From: Amycolatopsis azurea DSM 43854
Lineage (GTDB): Bacteria > Actinomycetota > Actinomycetes > Mycobacteriales > Pseudonocardiaceae
NCBI RefSeq assembly: GCF_001995215.1
Contig: NZ_MUXN01000009.1
Location: forward strand, 37,628-101,627
Direction: 5' to 3'
Length of the DNA stretch: 64,000 nt
The notes beneath the pieces were generated by a model. That model searched no databases and was not told the DNA's origin. It worked only from the letters and a program-made list of their open reading frames with translations. The position numbers were made by a program, and so were the translations under genes. Position 1 is the stretch's first letter. Every line of letters starts with the position of its first letter. Shown in pieces: positions 8,156 through 17,019 of this stretch.

Positions 8156-8949
8156 GCCGTACAGGAGCCTTCCTGATGCCCGGCTTCACGGCCGCAAGCG
8201 CGGACGGCGCCGCCGTAGTGGCGGCCCCGGGGATCACGCGTCGCGAACAACGCCGTCCGGCCGGTACTCGCGCCCGCGGCGACCGACGTCCGGCCCAGCG
8301 ACGAACCGCCCGCCCAGCTCGCCCCCGCGTCCCAGGATCGGTCCAGCCAGATTTCGTCGCCCCGCGCGCCGGACTCGATGGTGCCCCACGCCATCGCGTT
8401 CCCGTCGACGTGCAGGCGGATCGTGCGCCCGAACAACGTCGTCGGCGGAACGGGCTGGGTGTCCCCGTCCGGCTGGGTCGCGCCGTCGCAGACGACATCG
8501 CAGACCTTCGGGTGGATCCACTCCGTGCAGGTGACCCCGGCGGCGTCGCCGCATACGCGGATCAGGCCGCGCCGGTGCTTCCCGGGGTCGGTCACGTTGT
8601 ACATCAACGTTCTCGTGCCGGTCCAGGTGCCGGGAATGCTCGCTTTGCCCAGTAGCCCTTCCCAGGTCGCGCCGCCGTCCCAAGAGCGGTCGAGCCAGAC
8701 CGAATCGCCGGCCACGCCGCGATCGATGCTGCCCCAGGCCATCCCGTCGGCGTCGGACGCGTGCAGCCGGAGCAACCGTCCGTTGAACACCTTGTCCGGA
8801 ACCGGAAAAGTGTCCTGCTGCGCCTTCGAAGGGTCTAGAGTGTCGCAGGACAGCACACAGACCACCGCCGCGGCGGTCACCGGTTTCCCCGTCGGTACGG
8901 GAATCGCCGTCAGAATCAGGCAAAGCACGAGATGGATCAGCGATGACAT
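8041..8949 (-). CDS. Secreted N-terminal region of the GH76 enzyme (tandem beta repeats)
   Basis: The ATG at 8949 gives a good signal peptide (MSSLIHLVLCLILTAIPVP). Two similar modules of about 100 residues follow. Each has RLH, then MAWG followed by I(D/E), then WLDRSWD.GA.W, a Thr/Arg-rich strand, a Cys and a closing CT.W. The modules look like surface or carbohydrate-binding beta domains that precede GH76 domains in actinomycete enzymes. After the second CTAW the translation turns into an arginine-rich nonsense tail (from about 8150 down to 8041), while GH76 coding sense continues in another frame. Real coding in this frame therefore probably ends near 8155. Confidence 0.65.
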   Translation of the reverse strand: MSSLIHLVLCLILTAIPVPTGKPVTAAAVVCVLSCDTLDPSKAQQDTFPVPDKVFNGRLLRLHASDADGMAWGSIDRGVAGDSVWLDRSWDGGATWEGLLGKASIPGTWTGTRTLMYNVTDPGKHRRGLIRVCGDAAGVTCTEWIHPKVCDVVCDGATQPDGDTQPVPPTTLFGRTIRLHVDGNAMAWGTIESGARGDEIWLDRSWDAGASWAGGSSLGRTSVAAGASTGRTALFATRDPRGRHYGGAVRACGREAGHQEGSCTAWPVRHRPARRRRPTRSCIPTIRIRAGGRAAGGTRRRR

Positions 8950-9120
8950 CGTTGTCCGCCCTCGGGGTCGGCCGCGCACCGGATCTGGATGCCTTTGATG
9001 ATCCGGGTTTCATCACCGGCCGGTCAACGGGAACCACCGGTCAGATCTCGGGACAGGAATCCTGTTACGCCTCACGCTCAGGCCGCGATCTGTAGGGATA
9101 TCACTTTCGAGGGAGGTCTC

Positions 9121-9453
9121 GTGGAGCTGACCATCAACGCGGCGGGCGACGAACAGGCGCTGAACGAGTTCTACAGCTGGCTCCGTGAGGACGTGGACGT
9201 CGCCCGGTCCGCGACGATCAGCGCGGTGGGGTCCCGGGGCGCGGGGGAGATGGGGGTCTTCGAGGTCATCTGCATGTCCATCGGCTCCCTGACCGGGCTG
9301 GCGAACCTGGGCATCGCCTGGGGCAACTTTCTGCGCTCCCGCAAGGAAACGCCCCCGTTCACGATCACGATCGAGGGGGAGTTGACCGCCGAACAACGCG
9401 CCATGCTCCGGAACCTGGATCTCCCGCTGAGCCGCCCGGAGGACGTCGAGTGA
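9121..9453 (+). CDS. Effector-associated constant component EACC1
   Basis: The protein is 110 residues, starting at a GTG with a good ribosome site (GGGAGG, 4-9 bp upstream). It matches the EACC1 family: an N-terminal strand/helix (LTINAAGDEQALNEFYSWL), a central hydrophobic stretch GVFEVICMSIGSLTGLANLGIAWGNF, and a C-terminal strand FTITIEGELT. EACC1 proteins are the fixed partner of variable effectors such as caspase-like or trypsin-like peptidases in actinobacterial conflict systems (Kaur/Aravind-type analyses). The gene overlaps the caspase-like gene by 4 bp (GTGA), so the two are translationally coupled. The molecular role of EACC1 is not established; sensing or scaffolding is inferred. 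Confidence 0.85.
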   Translation: MELTINAAGDEQALNEFYSWLREDVDVARSATISAVGSRGAGEMGVFEVICMSIGSLTGLANLGIAWGNFLRSRKETPPFTITIEGELTAEQRAMLRNLDLPLSRPEDVE

Positions 9454-12047
9454 GGTTGCCCGATCCACGGAAGTCGCGAGCCGTACTGGTCGGGGTTTCG
9501 GAGTACGCGACGCTCGAAGAACTGCCGGGCGTCGCGAACAACATCGAGACCCTGCATGACGCGATGACCGATCCCGAGTTGTGGGGGCTGTCGGAGGAGC
9601 ACTGTGTCGCGCTGCTCAACCCCGAGTCCCCTGACGAGGTGATGGACGCCGTCCATCGAGCCGCGTCGGAAGCGACCGACGCACTGCTGTTCTATTACGC
9701 GGGCCACGGACTGCTCGACAACCGGTTCGAGCTGTACCTGGCGATGCCGGGTTCGGACAACGACCGGCTCTACCGTTCCGTCCGGTACGACGACATCCGG
9801 CGTGAGGTCGTCGGCACCGCCTTGTCCTGCTACGGCAAAGTGGTGCTGCTGGACTGTTGTTACAGCGGCCGCGCCATCGGAGGGATGGGCGGTTCGGTGG
9901 ACGACCTGGCCGATCAAGCGCGCGTCGACGGTACCTATGTCATGACCGCGACGGCCGAGACGCGCAAGGCACTGGCGCCGCCGGGGGAGCGCTACACCGC
10001 GTTCACCGGCGCGCTCGTCGACAAGCTGACGCGCGGACTGCCCGACGGACCTGAACTCCTCGACATGGAGACGCTCTTCTACCACGTGAAGGCCGACCTC
10101 CAGGCCCGGCACTTTCCCGTGCCCCAGCAACGCAGCCGCAACGACGGTGCCGCGATCACCCTGGTGCGCAACCGGTGGAGCGCCGGGCGGACGATCGTGG
10201 AACGGCCGGTGGTCACACCCCGCTCGCTGCCCCGGCCACCCGCCGGTTTCGAGCCGTTCCTCAGACGTCGCCCGTCCGACGTCTACGCGGAAGTGCGGAC
10301 ACTGCGGGCGCACGAGCTGGGCGAGATCGCCGAGCAACTCCTCGTCGCGAGCGCCGCCCTGCGGCCGGATCAGGAGGTCGCGGCGATCGTCGGACTGCTC
10401 CGCCGGTCGGATGCGAGCAAGGACGTGGCGACGGTTCTCGAGGCCGCGTCCCGCCGCCCGCCCGAAGAGATACTGGGGATCCTGGACGCGCTGTACGACA
10501 CGGAGCTTCCCGACGATGCGGCTCTTCTGTTGCGTGCGGCCGGATCCGGTCCGGTCGGCGACGTGGCGGCTCTGGCGCATCTGCTCCAGAAGCGGTTTCC
10601 CCTCGATCGTGACCTTGTCCGGCTCCTCGACGCGGCACTCGATGCCGCACAGGCCAGTTCCTCGCTGATCGACCTGGTCAACGCCCTGTGGGTGGCCGGG
10701 CTGCGTGAAGAGGTCGACAGCCTGATCGGGCGCACGGTGACTCGGTTGCCTGCCTCGGCGGTGCTCGCCTTGGCCGACGAACTGCGGTCCGTCGGCAGGG
10801 AAGAGGCGGCGTTCGGCCTCTACGCGGCGTCGGCGGAAGCGATGGTGTCGCGTCCGCCGGACGTCGTGGCCCAGCTCTGTCACGCGATGACCGAGGCAGG
10901 CCGTCCGGCGGACAGTGACGCGGTTGCCGAGGCGGTGATCGGCGGCACCGGCGACGTCGGTGGTTTGCTCGCGATCGCGCTCGCGTTCTGGGAGACCGGC
11001 CAGGAAGAGCACGCCGAGCGGGTGCTGACCCGGGCGGCGAAAGTCCTGCCGGACGACGCCGTGATCAGTTTCGTGGCCGAGTTGCGGGCCCACGGCCGAG
11101 ACGACGCCGCGCACCGGTTTTGCCTGCAAGCCATGCTGAACCGCTCCGCTCGGTCCATTCGGGAGATCCTTGCCGAACTCCGGGACGAGGGCTGGCCGGT
11201 CCTGGCGAAGCAAGTGCTCGACGAGGTGAGCGCTCAGGTTTCGGTGGCCACGGTCGCCGAGTTCCTTGTTCTCTGCACGGCGGCGGACCGGCAACGGGTG
11301 CTGAGCCTGGCAGTCAAGCGCGAGCGAGAGTATGTGGCGAAGTTGTTGAAGTTGCTTCTGTCCGCGCATCCTGCCCTCGCTCGGGAATTCGCCGATCAGA
11401 TCACGGCGAAGGCCGAGAACAGGACCGAACTGCTTCCCGTCGTCATCAAAGGCCTTGATTCTCGCTACAAGGAACAGGTGCTCGCGAGGGTCGTCGACAA
11501 CAACGGAGGCCCCGAGCTCGTCACCTTGTTGAAAGCGTTGCCCGTGCCTGACGCGAAGTACCTGATGTTCCTCATCGTCAGAACCGGACAGGCGAAGTTC
11601 CTGTCGGTGGTGAGCGGCCTACCGGGGCGTGATCCGCACAGCTTCCTTCGCAGCCAGCCTGTCGAAAGACTTCCCGTACTGGTCAAGATGCTGCTCACTG
11701 TCCCCCACGGCAAGCGTTACACGGATGCCATGCTCGACGAACTCGCCGCGCCCGAACGGGGACTTCTCGCCGTCACTCAGGAGTTGTCGTATCTCTTCGA
11801 CGAGAACGAGACGGTGGTCGGAAAGCTTCTGCTGGGCAGGACGTTGATCGGAAGGTCCTCCGACGACCTCAAGAACTTCGTCCAAGCGGTCCGGATCGAG
11901 GGTTGTTCGGCGGTACTGGCCGCCACGGCGGACTGGGTGAAGGAGCACTACGAGGAGGTCGGTGCGACGGACGGCATCCTTCGCCGTATCGGTCTTCCCG
12001 AGTACGCGAGTCGTCGCTCACTCTTCGGTAGACGAGCCAAGGACTGA
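9450..12047 (+). CDS. Caspase-like peptidase, EACC1-associated type, with long helical repeat C-terminus
   Basis: The protein is 865 residues. Residues about 8-235 are a C14 caspase-like domain. VLVGVSEY begins the first strand, the catalytic His86 lies in YYAGHG, and the catalytic Cys137 lies in LLDCCYSG, which matches the metacaspase DxCxSG pattern. Residues about 290-850 are a leucine/alanine-rich alpha-helical solenoid of repeated helix pairs (for example LLRRSDASKDVATVLEAA) that I cannot assign to a named repeat. There is no transmembrane segment. It is coupled to EACC1 upstream. Caspase plus constant component suggests a self-killing or target-cleaving effector whose helical tail senses a trigger. 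The family call is firm, the biological role inferred. Confidence 0.88.
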   Translation: MRLPDPRKSRAVLVGVSEYATLEELPGVANNIETLHDAMTDPELWGLSEEHCVALLNPESPDEVMDAVHRAASEATDALLFYYAGHGLLDNRFELYLAMPGSDNDRLYRSVRYDDIRREVVGTALSCYGKVVLLDCCYSGRAIGGMGGSVDDLADQARVDGTYVMTATAETRKALAPPGERYTAFTGALVDKLTRGLPDGPELLDMETLFYHVKADLQARHFPVPQQRSRNDGAAITLVRNRWSAGRTIVERPVVTPRSLPRPPAGFEPFLRRRPSDVYAEVRTLRAHELGEIAEQLLVASAALRPDQEVAAIVGLLRRSDASKDVATVLEAASRRPPEEILGILDALYDTELPDDAALLLRAAGSGPVGDVAALAHLLQKRFPLDRDLVRLLDAALDAAQASSSLIDLVNALWVAGLREEVDSLIGRTVTRLPASAVLALADELRSVGREEAAFGLYAASAEAMVSRPPDVVAQLCHAMTEAGRPADSDAVAEAVIGGTGDVGGLLAIALAFWETGQEEHAERVLTRAAKVLPDDAVISFVAELRAHGRDDAAHRFCLQAMLNRSARSIREILAELRDEGWPVLAKQVLDEVSAQVSVATVAEFLVLCTAADRQRVLSLAVKREREYVAKLLKLLLSAHPALAREFADQITAKAENRTELLPVVIKGLDSRYKEQVLARVVDNNGGPELVTLLKALPVPDAKYLMFLIVRTGQAKFLSVVSGLPGRDPHSFLRSQPVERLPVLVKMLLTVPHGKRYTDAMLDELAAPERGLLAVTQELSYLFDENETVVGKLLLGRTLIGRSSDDLKNFVQAVRIEGCSAVLAATADWVKEHYEEVGATDGILRRIGLPEYASRRSLFGRRAKD

Positions 12048-12051
12048 ACGT

Positions 12052-13290
12052 TCAGGTGCCCAGCCACCGCAACGTTTCCAGCGCCACCGCCACGTCCACC
12101 GCGTTCTCCGCCAGCGGTCGCGGAAGCAGCTCGTCGGCCCGCGCCAGCCGCCGGACGACGGTGTTCCGATGGGTGTAGAGCCGTTCCGCGGTCCGCGTCG
12201 TGTTGCCCAGTTCGTGCACATAGGTCCGGACGGTCTCGCGGGTTTCGGCGTCGGCGTGCCGGAGTTCGCCGAGGGTGTCGGCGATGAACTCGCTCGCCTG
12301 CGCCGGGTCACCGGTGAGCAGGACGAGCAGTTGGATGTCCTGGTACCGCGCGATCTGCTGCGGTGAGGTGAGCCGGGCGAGCATCCGCTGGGTGGCGGCG
12401 GCGTCCAGATGACTGCGGCGGAAGCCGTCGATCCCGCTGCCTGGCCGCCCGAGCGCCACCCGGACGTCGGGGTGCGGCGCGAGATCTTCGGCGAGCCGGT
12501 CCGCGCGCGGCGGGGTCCGGCCGGGGAGCCAGACCCACAGGGCGGCGGCGCTGGCGACGACGGTCAGCCGGTGTGAGGCGCCGCCGGCCCGCATGAGCGT
12601 CTCGGCGGCGGTTTCGAGCTGCTGGGACGACGGGGTGGCCGAGCCGCTCCAGACGATCGCGGCCGTATGCGGACCGGCGAGCGGGTAGCCCAGCTGGGCT
12701 TCGGCCCGCGAACGGCTGATCGGCGCGCCCTCCAGCAGCAGCGTGACGGTCGCCCGCCGCTCGGCGTGCGCGCCGCGGGTCAGTTCCGTGCGTTCGGCGG
12801 CCATCCGTTCGGACACCGCGGCGACGGTGTCCTCGATGAACGTCGTGATCGACAGCGACGAGACGTCCAGCAGCTCGCGGAGCAGGACCGGGTCCGACGT
12901 GAGGTCGAAGCAGATCTCGATCCAGCGCCGCCAGGCCACTCCCTGCGCCCGCCGGTAGGCGTCGAGGCCGCCGGAGTCGAAGCCGCGGCGCACCATGTCG
13001 CGGGCGCCTTCGAGCACTTCCTGATTCAGGTTGGCGGTGACCCTTTTGCCCGGATGCTGCACGTTGGCGGCGGCCCAGTGCAGGAGATTCGCCAGGTTCG
13101 CGCGTTTGGTCCCCTCGGTGAGCACGGGGTCCTCGGCGACCGCGCGCATGCTGCCCCCGCCGAGCGAGGCTTCGTGCAGCTCCTCGATCCATTCGGCGCG
13201 CGGATGCAGGACGATCTCCGCTCCCCGTCGGAAGAGCTCACGCGCTTCGGCGGACAGCGTCGGCCACGGCGATGCGGCACTTTGCACCAT
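12052..13290 (-). CDS. PucR/CdaR-family transcriptional regulator
   Basis: The 412-residue protein ends in the PucR-type C-terminal helix-turn-helix ([31 protein letters not shown], about residues 353-383, followed by an arginine-rich recognition helix). The preceding GGDEF-related CdaR-like region contains [22 protein letters not shown] near 300. The N-terminal third is helical and untyped. Such regulators usually activate or repress adjacent catabolic genes in response to a metabolite. It is divergent from the monooxygenase operon, whose start is 90 bp away, and convergent with the caspase-like gene with a 4-bp gap. Regulation of the monooxygenase operon is inferred. Confidence 0.87.
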   Translation of the reverse strand: MVQSAASPWPTLSAEARELFRRGAEIVLHPRAEWIEELHEASLGGGSMRAVAEDPVLTEGTKRANLANLLHWAAANVQHPGKRVTANLNQEVLEGARDMVRRGFDSGGLDAYRRAQGVAWRRWIEICFDLTSDPVLLRELLDVSSLSITTFIEDTVAAVSERMAAERTELTRGAHAERRATVTLLLEGAPISRSRAEAQLGYPLAGPHTAAIVWSGSATPSSQQLETAAETLMRAGGASHRLTVVASAAALWVWLPGRTPPRADRLAEDLAPHPDVRVALGRPGSGIDGFRRSHLDAAATQRMLARLTSPQQIARYQDIQLLVLLTGDPAQASEFIADTLGELRHADAETRETVRTYVHELGNTTRTAERLYTHRNTVVRRLARADELLPRPLAENAVDVAVALETLRWLGT

Positions 13291-13310
13291 GGAGCCATCA
13301 TGATGGTGCA
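13283..13310. promoter_or_regulatory. Inverted repeat overlapping the PucR start
   Basis: TGCACCAT (13283-13290) and ATGGTGCA (13303-13310) are exact reverse complements separated by 12 bp. The left half covers the regulator's own start codon. It may be an autoregulatory site, or chance given the short arms. Confidence 0.3.
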
Positions 13311-13379
13311 GATAGTGCTAGCGCAATTCCCCCGCGCACCCGCATGGTGGGGAGAACCGAGACGAGGCTGGAGTACCGC

Positions 13380-14873
13380 ATGACGACGAGCACACCCGTC
13401 GAGCACCTCGACGTGGTCATCATCGGTGCCGGGATTTCCGGGATCGGGGCCGCGCGCTACCTGAAGACCGAGAACCCGGGCAAGACGTTCGCCATCCTGG
13501 AGGCCCGCGGCACGTCCGGCGGCACCTGGGACCTCTTCCGGTACCCCGGCATCCGGTCGGACTCCGACCTCCACACCTTCGGCTACGAGTTCAAGCCGTG
13601 GCGGGACAAGCAGTCCATCGCCGACGCGCCCCGCATCCTGTCGTACCTGCGTGAGACGGTCACCGAGAACGGCCTCGAACCGAGCATCCGCTACCACCAC
13701 AAGCTGCTCTCGGCCGCCTGGTCGAGTGACGAGGCCCGCTGGCTGCTCGAGATCGAGCGGACCGACACCGGCGAGCGCACCCGGCTCAGCGCGGGCTGGC
13801 TGTTCAACGCGGGCGGCTACTACCGCTACGACGAGGGCTTCACCCCGCGTTTCGAGGGCCGCGACCGGTTCGCCGGCACGATCGTGCACCCGCAGCACTG
13901 GCCGGAGGACCTCGACTACGAGGGCAAACGCGTCGTCGTGATCGGCAGCGGCGCCACCGCGGTCACCCTGGTCCCGGCGATGGCGGGGACGGCGGCGCAC
14001 GTGACGATGCTGCAGCGCACCCCGACCTACGTCATGCCGGTGCCGCGCGAGGACAAGATCGCCAACGGCCTGCGCAAGATCCTCGGTGACGAGCGGGCAT
14101 ACGCGCTCACCCGCCGCAAGAACATCCGCAAGGGACTCGCGGTCTGGCAGTTCTGCCAGAAGTTCCCGAAGACCGCCCGCGGGCTCATCCGCTACGTCAA
14201 CAAGAAGCAGCTGCCCAAGGACTTTCCGGTCGACGAGCATTTCAACCCGCCGTACGACCCGTGGGACCAGCGGCTGTGCGCCGTGCCTGGTGGCGACCTG
14301 TTCGCCGCCATCCGCAAGGGGCAGGCCGACGTCGTCACCGACAAGATCGCGACCTTCACCGAGAAGGGGATCCTGCTCGAATCCGGTCGCGAGCTGGAGG
14401 CGGACATCATCGTCACCGCCACCGGCTTGAACCTCCAGGTGTTCGGCGGGGCGAAGCTCAGCGTCGACGGCAAGCCGGTGATTCTGCCGGAAACGGTCGC
14501 GTACAAGGGAATGATGCTTTCGGACGTGCCGAACGCCGCCTTCGCGATCGGCTACACGAACTCGTCGTGGACACTCAAGATCGGCCTGCTGTGCGAGCAC
14601 TTCTGCCGCCTGCTGTCGCATATGGACACTCACGGCTACGACGTCTGCCGCCCCGTCCTCGCCGATCCGGACATGCCGACGCGGCCGTTCCTGGACTTCG
14701 CCGCCGGATACGTCCAGCGCGCCCTCGACCAGCTTCCGCGCCAGGGCGACCGTTTGCCGTGGCTGACGTCGATGAGCTACCACTCCGACATCAAGCTGCT
14801 GCGCGCGGACGACATCACCGATCCCGAGCTGCACTTCTCCCGCGCGCAGGTCCGGGAAGCGGTGAGCTCGTGA
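13380..14873 (+). CDS. Flavin-containing monooxygenase (Baeyer-Villiger type)
   Basis: The 497-residue protein starts at ATG 13380, where the FAD-binding fold begins at once. GAGISG at 16-21 is the FAD site and GSGATA at about 189-194 the NADPH site. [12 protein letters not shown] at 164-175 fits the class B flavoprotein motif FxGxxxHxxxW(P/D) of type I Baeyer-Villiger enzymes. It probably oxygenates a ketone or an alkyl/fatty chain with NADPH and O2. It is the first gene of a three-gene operon with 4-bp overlaps to a hydrolase and then an SDR. The set recalls the monooxygenase-hydrolase-dehydrogenase order of the mycobacterial mymA locus. The longer upstream reading (from 13272) is rejected because it reads through the regulator's promoter. 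Confidence 0.92.
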   Translation: MTTSTPVEHLDVVIIGAGISGIGAARYLKTENPGKTFAILEARGTSGGTWDLFRYPGIRSDSDLHTFGYEFKPWRDKQSIADAPRILSYLRETVTENGLEPSIRYHHKLLSAAWSSDEARWLLEIERTDTGERTRLSAGWLFNAGGYYRYDEGFTPRFEGRDRFAGTIVHPQHWPEDLDYEGKRVVVIGSGATAVTLVPAMAGTAAHVTMLQRTPTYVMPVPREDKIANGLRKILGDERAYALTRRKNIRKGLAVWQFCQKFPKTARGLIRYVNKKQLPKDFPVDEHFNPPYDPWDQRLCAVPGGDLFAAIRKGQADVVTDKIATFTEKGILLESGRELEADIIVTATGLNLQVFGGAKLSVDGKPVILPETVAYKGMMLSDVPNAAFAIGYTNSSWTLKIGLLCEHFCRLLSHMDTHGYDVCRPVLADPDMPTRPFLDFAAGYVQRALDQLPRQGDRLPWLTSMSYHSDIKLLRADDITDPELHFSRAQVREAVSS

Positions 14874-15769
14874 CCGACAGCTTCGCCGACCTGCCCGGCG
14901 GCCCCCGGATCTGTTACCGGGAAGAGGGCGCGGGCGACGGTGTACCGCTGGTGCTGATCGCCGGGCTCGGACTGGATCTCACGTCGTGGCCGCGGCCGAT
15001 GATCGAGGGGTTCGCCGGCCGCGGCTTCCGGGTCGTCACCTTCGACAACCGGGACGCGGGCCGCTCGGACCGCATCAAGGCGCCGAATCCCGGCAAGCTC
15101 CGCCAACTGCTGGCCCGGCCCCTGCCGGGCGCCTACGACCTGGGCGACATGGCGGCGGACACCGTCGGCCTGCTGGACCACCTGGGCATCGAGCAGGCGC
15201 ACCTGGTCGGCATGTCGATGGGCGGCATGATCGCCCAGACCGTCGCCGCCCGGAATCCCGGCCGCGTCCTGTCGCTGACGTCGATCTTCTCCACCACCGG
15301 CCACCGCAAGGTCGGGCAGCCCGCGCGGTCGACGCTGCTGCGCATGGCGAGGCGGCCGGCCCAGACGGTCGAGGAATCGGTCGTCGGGCATCTGGCGATG
15401 ATGGGTCACCTCGGCTCGACGACTTTCCCGCTGGACAAGGACGTCGAGACGGCCTGGGCCACCGAGCTGTGGGAACGGGCTGGAGGGCGGCGCGCCCGCA
15501 GCGGCATCGCCCGCCAGATCGGCGCGATCCAGGCCAGCGGCGACCGCACCGCCGAACTCGGCCGGATCACTTGCCCGACGGTCGTCGTCCACGGGAACAG
15601 TGACCGCATGGTCCACCACAGCGGCGGGCGGGCGACCGCGGAAGCCGTGAACGGCGCCCGCTACGTCGAAATCCCCGGTATGGGCCACCACATCGCCCCG
15701 GGCCTCGTCGACCGGCTGGTCGAGCTCACCGCCGAACTGGCCCTCGATCCGGCAGGAGAATCCCGATGA
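14870..15769 (+). CDS. Alpha/beta-fold hydrolase
   Basis: The 299-residue protein starts at a GTG that overlaps the monooxygenase stop by 4 bp. It shows [13 protein letters not shown] (oxyanion region, about 24-36), [10 protein letters not shown] near 60-69, and the nucleophile elbow VGMSMGGM near 115-122 with the serine in GMSMG. The acid lies in [10 protein letters not shown] near 243, and the catalytic His in IPGMGHHI near 271. The likely role is to hydrolyse the ester or lactone made by the upstream Baeyer-Villiger-type enzyme, an inference from the operon. A different substrate cannot be excluded. Confidence 0.92.
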   Translation: MTDSFADLPGGPRICYREEGAGDGVPLVLIAGLGLDLTSWPRPMIEGFAGRGFRVVTFDNRDAGRSDRIKAPNPGKLRQLLARPLPGAYDLGDMAADTVGLLDHLGIEQAHLVGMSMGGMIAQTVAARNPGRVLSLTSIFSTTGHRKVGQPARSTLLRMARRPAQTVEESVVGHLAMMGHLGSTTFPLDKDVETAWATELWERAGGRRARSGIARQIGAIQASGDRTAELGRITCPTVVVHGNSDRMVHHSGGRATAEAVNGARYVEIPGMGHHIAPGLVDRLVELTAELALDPAGESR

Positions 15770-16614
15770 GCAGCGTTCGCGGCAAGGTCGCCGTCGTCAC
15801 CGGCGCCGGTTCCGGCATCGGACGTCAGCTGGCCCTCGAACTCGCGCGACGCGGAGCGCGCCTCGCGGTGTCCGATGTGGACGAAACCGGCCTGGCCGAG
15901 ACCGTCGCCGAGGTCAAGGCCCTCGGCGCGGAAGTACAGGGCGCCGCCTTGGACGTCAGCGACCGAGCGGCCGTCCTGGAGTATGCGACCACGGTCGCCG
16001 GGCAATTCGGTGTGGTGCACCAGATCTACAACAACGCGGGGATCGCCGGCGGCGGGCAGACCGTCCTCGACGCCGAGTGGGAGCTCTACGACCGCACGCT
16101 CGCTGTCAACCTCTTCGGCGTCATCAACGGCACCAAGGCCTTCCTGCCGCATCTGATCGACTCCGGCGACGGCCAGGTCGTCAACGTCTCCAGCCTCAAC
16201 GGTTTCATGGCCCAGCCGACGCTCAGTGCCTACTGCGCCAGCAAGTTCGGCGTCCGCGGGTTCACCGAGGCGTTGCGCACCGAGATGATCGCGGGCAGGC
16301 ATCCGGTGCGGGTGACGGTCGTCCACCCGGGCGGGGTCAAGACCGGCATCGCCTCGGCGGCGCTGAAGGAAGCCGAAGCCCGCGGCATCGAGCCCACCGC
16401 CGAACAGCGGGAACGTGTCCGCGTGTACAACGAAAAGCTGCTGAAGATGCCCGCCGATCAGGCCGCCCGCATCATCGTCGACGGGGTCGAAGCCGGGAAA
16501 CCGCGCGTGCTCGTCGGAAACGACGCGAAACTGGTCGACAGGCTGGTCCGCCTGCTGCCGCGGCTCTACCCGAAGCTGATCGTCGACTTCGAACGACGGC
16601 GTCTCGCCCGCTAG
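15766..16614 (+). CDS. Short-chain dehydrogenase/reductase
   Basis: The 282-residue classical SDR carries the cofactor motif TGAGSGIG at about 13-20, the NNAG-type motif YNNAGIAGGG near 89-98, the catalytic Ser region VVNVSSLNG near 140-148 and the catalytic YCASK near 158-162. An acidic residue after the second strand (SDVDE) favours NAD. It overlaps the hydrolase by ATGA, so the three enzymes are translationally coupled. It probably oxidises or reduces the alcohol/ketone partner of the pathway. Its stop lies one base from the convergent zinc-finger gene's stop. Confidence 0.93.
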   Translation: MSSVRGKVAVVTGAGSGIGRQLALELARRGARLAVSDVDETGLAETVAEVKALGAEVQGAALDVSDRAAVLEYATTVAGQFGVVHQIYNNAGIAGGGQTVLDAEWELYDRTLAVNLFGVINGTKAFLPHLIDSGDGQVVNVSSLNGFMAQPTLSAYCASKFGVRGFTEALRTEMIAGRHPVRVTVVHPGGVKTGIASAALKEAEARGIEPTAEQRERVRVYNEKLLKMPADQAARIIVDGVEAGKPRVLVGNDAKLVDRLVRLLPRLYPKLIVDFERRRLAR

Positions 16615-16615
16615 T

Positions 16616-16948
16616 TCAGGCGAACCGTTCCCACGCCGACTGGCGGCGCATGCCCAGCGCTTCGCCGATGCGGTCCCACGAGATACCGCGGCGACGGGCC
16701 TCGCCGACCCAGGACCGCAGGTCGTCGTCGACCAGATGCCGGATCGCCTCGATACGCGGCAGATGCGCGAGAAGAGCCGCGTCGTCGACGCCTTCCCAAA
16801 CGGGTGTGGCGCGCTTCAGTCCGGCGGGTTTTTTCTTGACCGCATCGGCGCACAACACCACGCAGTCGTTGCAGATGTAGACACCGGCGCCGGCGACCAA
16901 GGTGTCGACGTCGTCGGCCGAACGTCTACAAAAGGAGCAACGGTTCAC
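16616..16948 (-). CDS. ClpX-type C4 zinc-finger protein with C-terminal HTH-like segment
   Basis: The 110-residue protein starts at a GTG. Cys4, Cys7, Cys26 and Cys29 form the CxxC-x18-CxxC zinc site of the ClpX N-terminal domain, embedded in the usual context (CSFC...YICNDCVVLC). The C-terminal part (about 78-110) reads DLRSWVGEARRRGISWDRIGEALGM, which resembles a short helix-turn-helix. There is no AAA+ ATPase, so this is a stand-alone zinc-finger, probably an adaptor or small regulator. Two tandem GTCAGG-N5-CCTGAC sites lie directly upstream; autoregulation is plausible but unproved. Confidence 0.85.
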   Translation of the reverse strand: MNRCSFCRRSADDVDTLVAGAGVYICNDCVVLCADAVKKKPAGLKRATPVWEGVDDAALLAHLPRIEAIRHLVDDDLRSWVGEARRRGISWDRIGEALGMRRQSAWERFA

Positions 16949-16961
16949 GGCGGATCCTCTC

Positions 16962-17006
16962 GTCAGGAGTCTCCTGACAAGTTAGACCCGTCAGGGTAGT
17001 CCTGAC
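16962..17006 (-). promoter_or_regulatory. Two tandem palindromic operators GTCAGG-N5-CCTGAC
   Basis: Copy 1 is at 16962-16978 and copy 2 at 16990-17006, with centres 28 bp apart. Both are followed on the plus strand by AAG. They sit 14-58 bp upstream of the zinc-finger gene start. On the minus strand a TTGTCA and a TAACTT, 18 bp apart, could be the -35 and -10, so a bound protein would cover the promoter. This is strong operator geometry; the binding protein is unknown. Confidence 0.6.
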
Positions 17007-17019
17007 AAGCGGCCGGTGA

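Noticed and set aside
7133..8949. Programmed frameshift in the GH76 gene
   Set aside because: No slippery heptamer or downstream pseudoknot could be recognised; a simple indel is more likely.
9171..11369. Long minus-strand frame of 732 codons across the caspase gene
   Set aside because: It is a shadow made by GC-rich third positions; the plus frame carries the caspase motifs and overlaps EACC1.
13026..14834. Minus-strand frame of 602 codons over the flavin monooxygenase
   Set aside because: No recognisable motif; the plus strand encodes a complete monooxygenase with FAD and NADPH sites.
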